From positions 62,001 through 126,000 of the forward strand of contig NZ_QJRH01000064.1 of assembly GCF_003254545.1 (NCBI RefSeq): a stretch of 64,000 nt of DNA. The letters are read 5' to 3'. This document shows, one piece after another, positions 18,880 through 28,522 of this stretch. The stretch is from Flavobacterium tistrianum. GTDB taxonomy: Bacteria; Bacteroidota; Bacteroidia; Flavobacteriales; Flavobacteriaceae. The translations under genes were made by a program, and so were the position numbers. The notes below the pieces were generated by a model, which had not been told where the DNA came from, did not search any database, and saw nothing but the letters and a program-made list of their open reading frames with translations. Numbering within the stretch: the stretch's first letter is position 1; every line of letters begins with the position of its first letter.

Positions 18880-18936
18880 AGTGTTTTAATTTTTTAATTG
18901 TGTCCATTGTATTAGTAGTACATTGAACGAGTTGTT

Positions 18937-20370
18937 TTAGCGAGTGGCCGCCGTAATTTTCTGTCCAGGATTCACACGAATTGTAATAGCAGTGTAGGGA
19001 TTTCCCTTGTTGTCCTTTTCATGAATTACGGCAGCTTTTTTATCATTTATAAAAATAGAATTGTAATTTCCAGTAAACATAGCTTTCCATTCTATAAATT
19101 TTTCGCCTTTGTTGTGTAGTGTTGTTGTTTGGTTTTTGTGTTGGACAGCTAATGTTGTCTGTAACACTGGTAAATTGTCGACCTCAGAAATGCTATCTTT
19201 TTTTCCTCGATTTACTGTTGTTATTGTTTTTTTTGATGCATCTGGCTCTATTCCCATGTAACCGTGTATGATGCCTTCGATTACGCCATATGAAACTTCT
19301 GGATATTCTCTTCTTTTGGTTTCAGGGGCTGTTAAGTGTAAAATGTATTCGTATGCTTTATCTTCGTAACCATATTTATATAATAAAAAAGGAAGATAAG
19401 AGGCGTTTTCTACATTGCTTTTTGATGAAAGAATGTTCTTAATTGTTTTTTCGGTTCTGTCTGTATTTGTCAAAGCATCAAACCATAATAAAAATAGTTC
19501 GCCCGTATCTTTACTGAATTTTCCGTCAGCGGTATAAATTACATTATAAGCAGAAGCGTTTTGATCCCACCAGATATGTTCGATCTGTTTTTGGTATTGT
19601 ATTGCTTTTTTTTCGAAGAATGCTGCTTTTTCAAATTGTCCTTTTTCTTTTAAAATAGAAGAGTAGGTAAATAATCCTCTGTAAATTGCTGCAACCAGAT
19701 CAACTCCCATTTTTAAACCCGGAATGCCTTCAGAATAAGAAGCCAGTCCGCGACATTTATGAAAATCGTCTTTGATGTTGAATGGAGAAGGAGAGTTTAC
19801 AAATTCGGGTCTAGTTAATAACGAATCAACTTCCAAAGACCAACGTTCTATATAGGCTGTTGATGATTTTTCGAAGAAATTCTCAAACTCAGGATTTTTT
19901 ATATAACCTTCATCGCCGGTCCATAAATATAATCTCCAGCAAGCAAATATGACATCAAAATTACTGTTCAGGTTGTACCAAAATTCTTTGTCGTTTCTGT
20001 AATCCTCAGGAGCTGGTTTTCCGTATTTGTTGATTTCCCAATACGAGCACCAGTCTTTACTTTCTGAAATGTTTTTAGCAAATAACGAAAGCATATTTTT
20101 ATTTTCCTTACTTAGTCCAAGGATTTCTGCGCCAATGCTCTGATGCGACACATCGCGCATGCAAAATGCAGATCGCGAAGGCAGAGCCGCTTCATACCAT
20201 GGCCCAACAGGATCATTAGAATCTCCTTTATAGCTCAATGCCATACTTTTGGCACGCTCAAAAGCCAGTTGAAGTGTAGCATCAGAAGATTTAAAAGTAA
20301 CGGTTTCTTGACTAAAGGCATTCAAAAAGAAACAGCAATTGGCCAGTAAAACTAAAAAATGATTTTTCAT
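18937..20370 (-). CDS. Secreted (alpha/alpha)6-barrel protein, putative glycosidase
   Basis: A 477-residue protein with a signal peptide (MKNHFLVLLANCCFFLNAFS, cleaved near SQ). The central region looks like a six-hairpin toroid: YEAALPSRSAFCMRDVSHQS, KDWCSYWEINKYGKPAPEDY, DFHKCRGLASYSEGIPGLK and EYPEVSYGVIEGIIHGYMG. The RDVSHQ motif resembles the substrate-contact loop of related glycosidases. A short beta-rich tail (about 400-477) may be a small accessory domain. I cannot name the family or bond. It lies between SusD (85 bp upstream, with a hairpin in between) and the 669-residue glycosidase-like protein, so it probably acts on the same imported or surface-processed glycan. Confidence 0.6.
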   Translation of the reverse strand: MKNHFLVLLANCCFFLNAFSQETVTFKSSDATLQLAFERAKSMALSYKGDSNDPVGPWYEAALPSRSAFCMRDVSHQSIGAEILGLSKENKNMLSLFAKNISESKDWCSYWEINKYGKPAPEDYRNDKEFWYNLNSNFDVIFACWRLYLWTGDEGYIKNPEFENFFEKSSTAYIERWSLEVDSLLTRPEFVNSPSPFNIKDDFHKCRGLASYSEGIPGLKMGVDLVAAIYRGLFTYSSILKEKGQFEKAAFFEKKAIQYQKQIEHIWWDQNASAYNVIYTADGKFSKDTGELFLLWFDALTNTDRTEKTIKNILSSKSNVENASYLPFLLYKYGYEDKAYEYILHLTAPETKRREYPEVSYGVIEGIIHGYMGIEPDASKKTITTVNRGKKDSISEVDNLPVLQTTLAVQHKNQTTTLHNKGEKFIEWKAMFTGNYNSIFINDKKAAVIHEKDNKGNPYTAITIRVNPGQKITAATR

Positions 20371-20411
20371 AAAGCTATTTTCGATTTGGATTTTGGTCTG
20401 AATACAATTAA

Positions 20412-20443
20412 AAGCAAACCCATCCCCCTAGATGGGTTTGCTT
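20412..20443 (-). terminator. Hairpin between SusD (pair 2) and downstream enzymes
   Basis: A 13-bp perfect stem, AAGCAAACCCATC at 20412-20424 and GATGGGTTTGCTT at 20431-20443, with a 6-nt loop; on the minus strand it is followed by TTTTAATTG. It may terminate part of the SusC/SusD transcripts and lower expression of the two downstream enzyme genes, a common arrangement in Bacteroidota import operons. Confidence 0.7.
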
Positions 20444-20455
20444 AATCGGTTATAG

Positions 20456-22156
20456 TTAATTATAACCTGGGTTCTGGGGTAAACCTGTTCTATTAATCTC
20501 ATCCCTAGGAATAGGAAGCAGATAATGTTGTGGTTTGAAAATCCTTTCCTGAACTTTAGAATAGGTGTAAGTTTTAGAACCATCATTGTTTTTGGTAATA
20601 ATTACTCCCATTAAAGGTTTATTTTCAGTTTCTTCTGCTATTTTCCAACGACGCACATCGTAGTAACGGAAACCTTCAAGACATAATTCAACTTGTCTTT
20701 CGTTACGGATTTTGTTTTCTAAAGCTGTTCCAGTTAAACCTGTCAAAGGATTTGTAATTCCTGCGCGTTGTCTCAATAAATTAAGATATTGAATGGCAGT
20801 TCCTTCATGTCCTAATTTAAATTCTGATTCAGCATAGTTCAGGTAGATTTCTCCTAAACGAGAAATAATCCAAGCTTTATTAGTTTGCGTTTCATTATTG
20901 TAATTGTATGTTGTATCGCAATATTTGCGGAAAGTATAGCGCGTTTTACTAGCGTTCCAAGTATCCCAACCTTGAGGAGAATCTAAACCTCCTTCGTAGA
21001 ATTCGGCTTTATTTGAACTTCCTGCATCATAACGATCTTGAAAGAATTCAGGTTTTCCGTAAGCGCGTCCATCATAAACAATATTTTTATAAAAACGAGG
21101 ATCTCTGTTTACATAAGGTTTCTGAGGATCGTAACCAGACGTTGGATCTGTAATGTCTTTTCCGTCAGCTGTTCCGTATGCATCAATATGGCTTTGGCTT
21201 GGAGCAAAATTTGCCCATCCGTGGAAACCGCTTGGCGAATTAAACATTTCTACACCATTAAAAGCACTCCATTGCGGATCTTTACTAGACAAACGGGAAA
21301 ATATAATTTCTGAATTGTTTGTAGTAAAAAGATCTTCATACTTTTTGTCGTAAAGAGAATACATATTTAAGTCCATAACTGCTTTTGCAGCGTCTGATGC
21401 TTTTTTCCATTTTGCCAAATCGTTAGAAGGATTCCATTGCGGACTTGCGGCATACAGTAAGGCTCTAGATTTTATGGCAAGTGCAGCACCTTTTGTTACT
21501 CTTCCTAAATCTTTAGCTGTTAAAGGAAGCAATTCTGCAGCTTTGTCTAATTCTCCAACAACGAAATCAACACATTGATCATACGAACTACGATCCACTT
21601 TAAAATTACTGTTTAGTTCAAAAGGTTTAGTAACAAGAGGAACTCCTCCATAATCACTAATTAATTTAAAGTATGCATACGCTCTTAAGAAAAGGACTTC
21701 ACCTTTTAATCTGTTTCTCCAAGCTTCATCTCCAGGAACGTTATCAATTCGGGACAAAAAGATATTGCAATTTTGAATTGTAGCATAAGTAGGTTTCCAA
21801 GTATTGAAATCTCCTGCGTTGTCTGGAGTAAGCGCTCCTGAATTTAGATTCCACACATCATAATCGTTAAAATTATTGAAGGCTTCGTCACAGGCAGTAG
21901 ATAATATCCAGCTTCTGTTTGTTCTATCGTTCCAGTTGTGCTGAGTGCTTGGCAATACTGTGTAAAGATTATTAGCGAAAGCTTCTGTAAGTTTTAAGTC
22001 ATTCCATACATTTTCATCTGTATAAGAATCCAAAGGAGCTTTATCTAAAGGATCTTCACTACAGGATGTCACCGCCGAAAGGCTGATAAAAAGAGCAGCC
22101 GCAATAACAGCTTTCTTTTTTATGTTTATTAGTTTATTGATTTTATAATTTTTCAT
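20456..22156 (-). CDS. SusD/RagB-family surface lipoprotein (pair 2)
   Basis: A 566-residue SusD-like lipoprotein. I place the start at the ATG at 22156 (MKNYKINKLINIKKKAVIAA) because it gives a normal lipoprotein signal with lipobox Cys (SLSAVTSC) and avoids overlap with SusC; an in-frame ATG at 22186 would overlap the SusC stop by 11 bp. Family features include DPLDKAPLDSYTDENVWNDL, the TPR block LKGEVLFLRAYAYFKLISDY and the C-terminal NERQVELCLEGFRYYDVRRW. It partners the SusC encoded directly upstream. The DYGGVP and YLNYAESEFKLG motifs are standard for large SusD proteins from glycan loci. Confidence 0.92.
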   Translation of the reverse strand: MKNYKINKLINIKKKAVIAAALFISLSAVTSCSEDPLDKAPLDSYTDENVWNDLKLTEAFANNLYTVLPSTQHNWNDRTNRSWILSTACDEAFNNFNDYDVWNLNSGALTPDNAGDFNTWKPTYATIQNCNIFLSRIDNVPGDEAWRNRLKGEVLFLRAYAYFKLISDYGGVPLVTKPFELNSNFKVDRSSYDQCVDFVVGELDKAAELLPLTAKDLGRVTKGAALAIKSRALLYAASPQWNPSNDLAKWKKASDAAKAVMDLNMYSLYDKKYEDLFTTNNSEIIFSRLSSKDPQWSAFNGVEMFNSPSGFHGWANFAPSQSHIDAYGTADGKDITDPTSGYDPQKPYVNRDPRFYKNIVYDGRAYGKPEFFQDRYDAGSSNKAEFYEGGLDSPQGWDTWNASKTRYTFRKYCDTTYNYNNETQTNKAWIISRLGEIYLNYAESEFKLGHEGTAIQYLNLLRQRAGITNPLTGLTGTALENKIRNERQVELCLEGFRYYDVRRWKIAEETENKPLMGVIITKNNDGSKTYTYSKVQERIFKPQHYLLPIPRDEINRTGLPQNPGYN

Positions 22157-22175
22157 GTCTTGATCTTTTACCTTG

Positions 22176-25100
22176 TTATAATTCAATGCTTACACCGATT
22201 CTGTAAATACGGGTTTGTGGATAAATTACACCTGTTCTGTTGTTTGTTTCAGGATCTAAATTGTATTGTTTCATGTGGTCAATAGAGAACAAATTGGTTC
22301 CTCCAGCATAAAACCTCGTATTTAGTATTCGGAATCTAGACAGCATTTTTTCAGGTAATGTGTAAGAAACCTCTAAAGATTTTAATCTGAAGAATGAAGC
22401 ATCTTTTAACCAAAAGTCTGCGTCGATATTATTTCTAGGATCAGAATCATTGAATGCAACAGGGTATTTAGAATTTGGATTTTCTGCTGTATATCTATCT
22501 TCGTACAACCATCTTGGTGGCGCTACGATCGCTCCCTGAGCTTGCGGAAGAATCATTTGTCTAGCTTTTGCCTGACCTGTCCAAAGCATGTCTACAGAAA
22601 AACCTTTGTATTCAGCTCTAATCGGAATACCGTAAGCAATTTTTGGCGTTGCAGATTCAGGAATTCTCACTTTATCATTAGAAGTGATGCTTCCGTCACC
22701 ATCAGTATCTTTTACCCAAAGATCACCCGGTTTTGCTCCTTCAAAATGTGGTGAATTGTCAACTTCTGCTTGAGTACGGTAAATTCCGTTTGTTTGGTAA
22801 ACTAACCAAGAATCGATAGCTCTTCCAGTTGATTTTTGCCAAGCAGGAATGTTTGCTGCTTCATCGCGAAACAATACTTCACTTTGTGCATAAGTGAAAT
22901 TAAAGCCAACACTATATTTAAAGCTATTGATACGATCAGCATAATTAATAGACCAATCAGTACCTCTGTTTACCGTTTTTCCGATATTTTCTTTTGGAAG
23001 AGATAATCCTGTGTACAATGGCACAGAAGCATTTCTTGCCGCTAAGATGTCAGATCTTTTATTGCTGAAATAGTCAAAAGTTGCCGTTAATTTATTTCCG
23101 AAGAATCCAAAATCAAAACCGATGTTTTTAGAATCTTGTATTTCCCAAGTGATATTTGGGTTAGGAGTAGAAGAAAGATAGATACTGTTGTTTAACGTAT
23201 AATCTGATCCAAAGTAGCTGTAAAGCTGCTGATCTGTTGTTAGTTGATATCTTGTTAAGAAAAGATATTGGTTAAGGTAGTCAACTCCGTTAATAGTTTC
23301 TCTCAAATCGTCGTTACCCATTCTTCCCCAAGAAGCTCTTATTTTTAATAAATCAAATCCTTTAATATTGTTTTTGAAGAAAGGCTCTTCAGATATTTTC
23401 CAACCTGCGCTTATCGAAGGGAACATACCCCAACGAGTTGAAGAAGGGAAATTGAATGATCCGTTATAACGAGCAGTAACTTCTGCAAAATATTTATCAT
23501 CATAATTGTAAGCTGCTCTTCCAAGGAAACTCTCGCGTCCGTCTTGATATGCGCCACCCGTAGCATTTTGTCCTTTAGTACTTCCAGTAAAAATCTGATC
23601 CAATTGATCACTCAATAAATCTCTTCTATAAGCATACGTTTGAGTTTTGTCCATTGTAGTTTGCTCGTATCCAACAAAAGCATTTACAGAGTGTTTGTCG
23701 AATTTACGATCGTAGGCAAGTTTTGCGAAATACGTATTTTGATTCGCAATTCGCTCTTCTTGCATTACGCTTGTTATGCTAGTGCTGTTTTTTACGTTGT
23801 TATAACTATCGTTTGTTTTGTCATAAGAATAAGCATCCCAAGGTTTTGTGAATTTCTTTTCACTACGCACATTATAATCAAATGCTGCATATCCGCTAAG
23901 AGATAATCCTTCAGTTATTCTTGGTAATTTTAACTCAAAACCGATTTTAGGATTTACAATTAAGTTTATCACATGATCGTAACCTGCCGATGGAGAAGAC
24001 ATTAAAATTGGATTTCTACCATTTGTGATACCCGATGATGGAGATCCGTTTTTCCAATATGCAGGAATAAAAGGATACATACTAACCGTTTCGTGCATGA
24101 TACTTCCAATACTTACTGCTGGGTAGTTTCTGTCTTCTTTACGAGTAGCAATATCTAAGTTTACTTTAAAGTTCGAAGTGATATTAACATCAATATTTGA
24201 TCTCAAATTGAACTGTCTGTATCTCTCGTCACTGTATCTAAGGTTACTTTCCTGATTTAAATATTGTCCAGAAAAGAAATATTTTACTTGCTCATTACCA
24301 CCATTTACAGAAAGCGAAAGGTTGGCCTGTGGAGCATCTTTTCTGTAAACCTGCTTCATCCAGTCTGTGCTGGTATAATTTGGATCGGTTCCTGCTTTGT
24401 ATTTGTCAATTTCAGCCTGAGTATACGGAAGTGTTGTTCCTTTATGAGCATTAAGTTCGTTGTAATACGTCATGTATTCCCACGAATTAACTCTTTCGCT
24501 CATTCTAGTTAACTGCTGAACACCGTAAGATCCGTCAACTTTGATAGTTGGTGCACCTACTTTTCCTCTTTTAGTCGTTACCAGAATAACTCCATTTGCA
24601 GAACGAACTCCGTAAATAGCAGCCGAAGCATCTTTCAAAACCGTTACAGATTCAATATCGTCAGGATTAATCCTGTTCAGGTCACGGTCTGGAATACCAT
24701 CCACAACTACAAGCGGACTTGTTCCTCCTCCAAAAGAGTTGAATCCTCTAATTAAAAGACTTGAACTGTCATCACCAGGCCTTCCCGAACGGTTATTAGC
24801 AATTACTCCAGACATACGTCCAGCGATTCCGTTAGAAACGTTTGCAGATGCATTTTGAGTCAGAACGCCTCCTTTAATCGATGCAATTGCTCCCGTTGTA
24901 GAAGCTTTTTTCTGCGTTCCGTACCCAACGACAACAACTTCGTTTAGAGTTTGATTCTGCTCTTCAAGCTGAATGCTTGTTGCTTGATCTGCAGGAACTT
25001 CTTTGGTTAAAAATCCAGTGTAAGAAAACACAAGAATGCTGTTAGAATCTGGAACTTCGATAGTAAAATTACCGTCAAAGTCAGTTGTAGCTGTAATTTT

Positions 25101-25370
25101 TGTTCCTTTTACAAGAATATTTACACCAGGAAGCGGTTCTCCTTGTGAGCCAGTTACTTTTCCTTTTACCAGTTTTTCTACAAATAATGATGCGTTTTCA
25201 GCTTTTGTTAAAGTTAGATCATTACTCACTTTAGTAGAGAATCTTGCTTCTTTTGACTCAGCGGCAAAAGAAGTTTGTAAAGTAAGTGCCAGTAATGCTC
25301 CCGATGTTAGTTTGGTGATCTTCCATGTCTCAGAAGAAAGCCAATCTTTTGTTGGTTTTTGTTTGGTCAT
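22176..25370 (-). CDS. SusC/RagA-type TonB-linked outer-membrane transporter (pair 2)
   Basis: A 1064-residue transporter. The N terminus is longer than usual: about 65 residues (signal peptide around ITKLTSGALLALTLQTSFAA) precede the CarboxypepD_reg domain (VKGKVTGSQGEPLPGVNILV). Plug-domain markers are EVVVVGYGTQKKASTTGAIA, IRGFNSFGGG, VVDGIPDRDLNRINPDDIES and VLKDASAAIYGVRSANGVILV. The barrel ends in IGVSIEL. It is the first gene of the minus-strand unit with SusD and two glycosidase-like proteins, and it diverges from the GH36 alpha-galactosidase gene across a 928-bp gap. Substrate probably a galactose- or glucose-containing glycan; not determinable from sequence alone. Confidence 0.93.
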   Translation of the reverse strand: MTKQKPTKDWLSSETWKITKLTSGALLALTLQTSFAAESKEARFSTKVSNDLTLTKAENASLFVEKLVKGKVTGSQGEPLPGVNILVKGTKITATTDFDGNFTIEVPDSNSILVFSYTGFLTKEVPADQATSIQLEEQNQTLNEVVVVGYGTQKKASTTGAIASIKGGVLTQNASANVSNGIAGRMSGVIANNRSGRPGDDSSSLLIRGFNSFGGGTSPLVVVDGIPDRDLNRINPDDIESVTVLKDASAAIYGVRSANGVILVTTKRGKVGAPTIKVDGSYGVQQLTRMSERVNSWEYMTYYNELNAHKGTTLPYTQAEIDKYKAGTDPNYTSTDWMKQVYRKDAPQANLSLSVNGGNEQVKYFFSGQYLNQESNLRYSDERYRQFNLRSNIDVNITSNFKVNLDIATRKEDRNYPAVSIGSIMHETVSMYPFIPAYWKNGSPSSGITNGRNPILMSSPSAGYDHVINLIVNPKIGFELKLPRITEGLSLSGYAAFDYNVRSEKKFTKPWDAYSYDKTNDSYNNVKNSTSITSVMQEERIANQNTYFAKLAYDRKFDKHSVNAFVGYEQTTMDKTQTYAYRRDLLSDQLDQIFTGSTKGQNATGGAYQDGRESFLGRAAYNYDDKYFAEVTARYNGSFNFPSSTRWGMFPSISAGWKISEEPFFKNNIKGFDLLKIRASWGRMGNDDLRETINGVDYLNQYLFLTRYQLTTDQQLYSYFGSDYTLNNSIYLSSTPNPNITWEIQDSKNIGFDFGFFGNKLTATFDYFSNKRSDILAARNASVPLYTGLSLPKENIGKTVNRGTDWSINYADRINSFKYSVGFNFTYAQSEVLFRDEAANIPAWQKSTGRAIDSWLVYQTNGIYRTQAEVDNSPHFEGAKPGDLWVKDTDGDGSITSNDKVRIPESATPKIAYGIPIRAEYKGFSVDMLWTGQAKARQMILPQAQGAIVAPPRWLYEDRYTAENPNSKYPVAFNDSDPRNNIDADFWLKDASFFRLKSLEVSYTLPEKMLSRFRILNTRFYAGGTNLFSIDHMKQYNLDPETNNRTGVIYPQTRIYRIGVSIEL

Positions 25371-25498
25371 GTTTCTTAATGGTTTTTGTTAGTTAGTAAT
25401 TTATTCTCTCGTGGTCCGTTTTTTCTTTTTCATTTGGAGAAACAAAATGCCTTGAGCTCCTGCACATTGTTTATGAAAAAAGAGATAAATGTGAAATC

Positions 25499-25545
25499 CA
25501 AATGTATAAATGTTTCTAAACCAACACATACCAGTACCTACCAGT
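25499..25545 (-). promoter_or_regulatory. SusC pair 2 promoter with ACTGGTA direct repeats
   Basis: On the minus strand a perfect Bacteroidota -7 box, TACATTTG (25506 to 25499), lies 129 bp before the SusC start codon. Just upstream of it are two ACTGGTA copies exactly 10 bp apart (plus-strand TACCAGT at 25529-25535 and 25539-25545), one helical turn. A third copy lies at 25839-25845 in the same orientation. The position, immediately behind the core promoter, suits an activator or a displaced repressor. Confidence 0.55.
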
Positions 25546-25766
25546 TTTTTATGATATGTTTAAAAAATGAGTTTCATTTAAAAGAATATCTAAAATAAAC
25601 TGGATAATATATGCATAAAACTCAAATTTGGAAGATTTGAGATATTATATAGGGTTTTTCTTGTTTTTTGAAGCCTCTTACATTTAAATTTTATTCCAAA
25701 AGCCCTTTTTTTTGAAATATATTAGAAGTTCAAATTTCAAAACCATGCATTTTGATTTTTAAAAGT

Positions 25767-25782
25767 GGATAATATAGTATCA
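25767..25782 (+). promoter_or_regulatory. Copy of the 16-bp regulon element in the SusC/GH36 divergent gap
   Basis: GGATAATATAGTATCA matches the GGGTAATATAGTATCA element of the hydroxyproline and S37-peptidase promoters at 15 of 16 positions. No 21-bp-phased partner is visible. An imperfect -7 box (AATTTTTG, 25801-25808) lies 19 bp after it rather than the usual 22. It may place the GH36 gene, or the divergent SusC operon, under the same regulator. Confidence 0.5.
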
Positions 25783-25920
25783 GAATTTTTTTTGCTGAAT
25801 AATTTTTGATTTTTTGAATGCTTTTCTTTCATTAACCATACCAGTCAGTATTTTTGAGCTAATATGTAAGAGTAAACTTGTTTATGTTTATTCGAATTTT
25901 ATTATTCAGGAAGATTTTTA

Positions 25921-25935
25921 GGTAATAAAATATCA
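25921..25935 (+). promoter_or_regulatory. Second weaker regulon element before GH36
   Basis: GGTAATAAAATATCA matches the last 15 bases of the regulon element at 13 positions. An imperfect -7 box AATTTTTG (25956-25963) begins 21 bp after its end, close to the 22-bp rule of the other promoters. It points toward the GH36 gene, which starts 364 bp downstream, so the 5' untranslated region would be long. Confidence 0.35.
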
Positions 25936-26076
25936 GAATCAATAAAAAATGATAAAATTTTTGTCAAAAGTCTATTTTTGAAAGGAATCTCTTCGTCGTG
26001 AAAAAAAGAAAATAATAAGGCAAAAAATTGGATTTAATTATTTTTTGCTATTTTTGGACTTCATTTCTTCATAATA

Positions 26077-26152
26077 AAAAATGGTCTTAATTAGAGCTCA
26101 AAGCCATTTTTCTTATGAATTACACCAGTTACGTTCCACTATTGGTGTAATT
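26077..26152. other. Two inverted repeats in the 928-bp SusC-GH36 intergenic space
   Basis: AAAAATGG (26077-26084) pairs with CCATTTTT (26104-26111), and AATTACACCA (26118-26127) pairs with TGGTGTAATT (26143-26152). The rest of the 25371-26298 gap is very AT-rich and holds the regulatory sites listed separately; no gene was seen in it. These hairpins could belong to the leader of the GH36 transcript or to a small RNA. Confidence 0.4.
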
Positions 26153-26298
26153 AAATGAATTTTTTCTCGTGATTTTATTAATAAATGTGAGGCAAGAAGT
26201 TTCAAAAAAAGAACTACAATACGATCTGAAAATGATTTGTTTTGACTTCTTTTAGAATCTTCAATAAAAGAACATTCACTATTGTTAATTAAAATTTT

Positions 26299-28494
26299 AT
26301 GAAAAAAGTACTATTCCTATTAGTTCTGACTTCTTTCTTTTGGAAGGCTAATGCACAAAATGATCCCATTGCGATTGAAACCCAGAATACGGCACTAATC
26401 TTAAAAGTGGCAAAAAACGGATTGCTTTATCAATCGTATTTAGGGACAAAACTCGAAGCTGCGGCTTACAATACGCTTTCTAAAGAAACAGAAAGAACAT
26501 TTGTTATAAACGACGGAAATCCATTGCTTAATTTAAGACATCAGGCTTATCCAACTTACGGGACAGATAATTTGTTTGAATCGGCTATCAGAATGACTCA
26601 TAATGATGGAAATCCTGCTTTGGAGCTAGTGTACGTAAGCCATCAAACAACAAAAATAGATGGTAACACAACTGAAACTGCCATAAAAATGAAGGATCCA
26701 GTTTATCCAGTAGAAGTTACACTTCATTATAAATCTTTTTACAAAGAAAATGTAATTGAACAATGGACAGAGATTGTGCATGGCGAAAAGAAACCAATAA
26801 CGTTGTACAACTATGCTTCGTCTATGCTGCATTTTGATGCGGATAAATATTGGCTGACTCAATTTCATGGCGATTGGGCAAAAGAAGTTAGAATGCAAGA
26901 AAGCGAATTGACAAGCGGTGCCAAAGTAATCGATTCTAAATTAGGTGTAAGAACCAATATGTACCAGACGCCAGTCTTCTTTTTGGCATTGAATGACAAA
27001 GCAAAAGAGAACACTGGAGAGCTTGTAGCAGGAACTATTGCCTGGTCGGGAAATTTTAAGTTTACTTTTGAACTTGACAATAAAAAATCACTGAGAATCA
27101 GTTCTGGAATTAATCCGTTTGCTTCAGAGTATAGTCTTCAGCCAGGAGAAGTATTTACAACGCCATCTTTTATTTATACTTTTTCGAACAAAGGAAAAGG
27201 ACAAGCGAGCAGAAATTTGCATTCTTGGGCAAAAAACTATGGCGTAAAAGATGGTGATAAACCTCGTTTAACTTTATTGAATAATTGGGAAACTACTTTT
27301 TTTAATTTCGACGAAAAGAAATTGACCGATATGTTTGAAGACTCTAAAACATTGGGTGTTGATATGTTTTTATTAGACGACGGATGGTTTGGAAATAAAT
27401 ATCCGAGAAGCGGAGACAAATCTGGTTTAGGAGATTGGGAAGCAACGAAAACAAAACTGCCAAATGGTTTAGGTTTTCTAATGCAGCAAGCAGAAAAAAC
27501 AGGAGTTAAATTCGGAATCTGGATTGAGCCAGAAATGGTAAATCCGAAAAGTGAATTGTATGAAAAACATCCAGATTGGGTTTTAAAATTGCCAAATAGA
27601 GCAGAAAGCTACTATCGCACGCAACTGGTTTTGGATTTATCGAATCCTAAAGTGCAGGATTTTGTCTTTAAAACAGTTGATGATATTATGCAGACAAATG
27701 GAGGCGTAGCCTTTTTTAAATGGGACTGTAATCGTATGATGACCAACGCATATTCTACTTATTTAAAAAATCAGCAATCGCATTTGTTTATTGAATATAC
27801 CAGAGGTTTATATAAAGTTTTAGAAAGAATTAAAACAAAATATCCGCATTTGCCAATGATGCTTTGCGCTGGCGGCGGAGGAAGAACAGATTATGCTTTC
27901 TTAAAATATTTCACAGAATTTTGGGCAAGTGACAATACAGATCCTTACAATAGAGTATTTATTCAGTGGGGATTCTCGCAGTTTTTTCCAGCTTTTTCGA
28001 TTTGCAATCACGTAACATCATGGGGAAATCAGTCTATTAAATTCAAAACAGACGTTGCCATGATGGGTAAATTAGGTTTTGATATTAATATAAAAGAACT
28101 GAAAGAAAAAGAATTAAAATATACTCAGGATGCAGTAGCTAACTATAAAAGATTAAGTTCTGTAATCTGGCATGGCGATATATACAGAATTGTTTCTCCT
28201 TACGAAGACAGCCGAGCTGTATTAATGTATGTTGACGAATCAAAAAATAAAGCTGTTTTATTTTCTTATACACTTCATCCGCTTTATGATCCGCAATATA
28301 ATTTGGTTCGTTTTCAAGGTTTGGACGCCAATAAAAAGTATAAAGTTGAAGAAATCAATTTAATGCCTGAAGCAAAGAAAACGCTTGAAGAATCTGGCGA
28401 ATCTTTTACAGGAGATTATTTAATGAATGTAGGTTTAAGAGTTTCTTCTTCGAAAGTAGAATCGAGTGTTGTGCTGGAAATAACAGCATTATAG
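26299..28494 (+). CDS. Secreted GH36 alpha-galactosidase
   Basis: A 731-residue GH36 enzyme with a signal peptide (MKKVLFLLVLTSFFWKANAQ). The N-terminal beta-supersandwich (about 25-320) precedes the (beta/alpha)8 barrel: MFLLDDGWFGNKYPRSGDKS, GVKFGIWIEPEMVNPKSELY, AFFKWDCNRMM with the nucleophile Asp476, CAGGGGRTDYAFL, and FWASDNTDP with the acid/base Asp545. A C-terminal beta domain completes it. GH36 enzymes of this type release terminal alpha-galactose; alpha-N-acetylgalactosaminidase is less likely given the KWDCN context. It is transcribed alone, diverges from the SusC pair 2 operon and ends at a strong terminator. Its link to collagen is unclear, since collagen glycans carry beta-galactose. 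Confidence 0.93.
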   Translation: MKKVLFLLVLTSFFWKANAQNDPIAIETQNTALILKVAKNGLLYQSYLGTKLEAAAYNTLSKETERTFVINDGNPLLNLRHQAYPTYGTDNLFESAIRMTHNDGNPALELVYVSHQTTKIDGNTTETAIKMKDPVYPVEVTLHYKSFYKENVIEQWTEIVHGEKKPITLYNYASSMLHFDADKYWLTQFHGDWAKEVRMQESELTSGAKVIDSKLGVRTNMYQTPVFFLALNDKAKENTGELVAGTIAWSGNFKFTFELDNKKSLRISSGINPFASEYSLQPGEVFTTPSFIYTFSNKGKGQASRNLHSWAKNYGVKDGDKPRLTLLNNWETTFFNFDEKKLTDMFEDSKTLGVDMFLLDDGWFGNKYPRSGDKSGLGDWEATKTKLPNGLGFLMQQAEKTGVKFGIWIEPEMVNPKSELYEKHPDWVLKLPNRAESYYRTQLVLDLSNPKVQDFVFKTVDDIMQTNGGVAFFKWDCNRMMTNAYSTYLKNQQSHLFIEYTRGLYKVLERIKTKYPHLPMMLCAGGGGRTDYAFLKYFTEFWASDNTDPYNRVFIQWGFSQFFPAFSICNHVTSWGNQSIKFKTDVAMMGKLGFDINIKELKEKELKYTQDAVANYKRLSSVIWHGDIYRIVSPYEDSRAVLMYVDESKNKAVLFSYTLHPLYDPQYNLVRFQGLDANKKYKVEEINLMPEAKKTLEESGESFTGDYLMNVGLRVSSSKVESSVVLEITAL

Positions 28495-28522
28495 AAGAAT
28501 TAGAAAACATTTTTTCTGAAAT

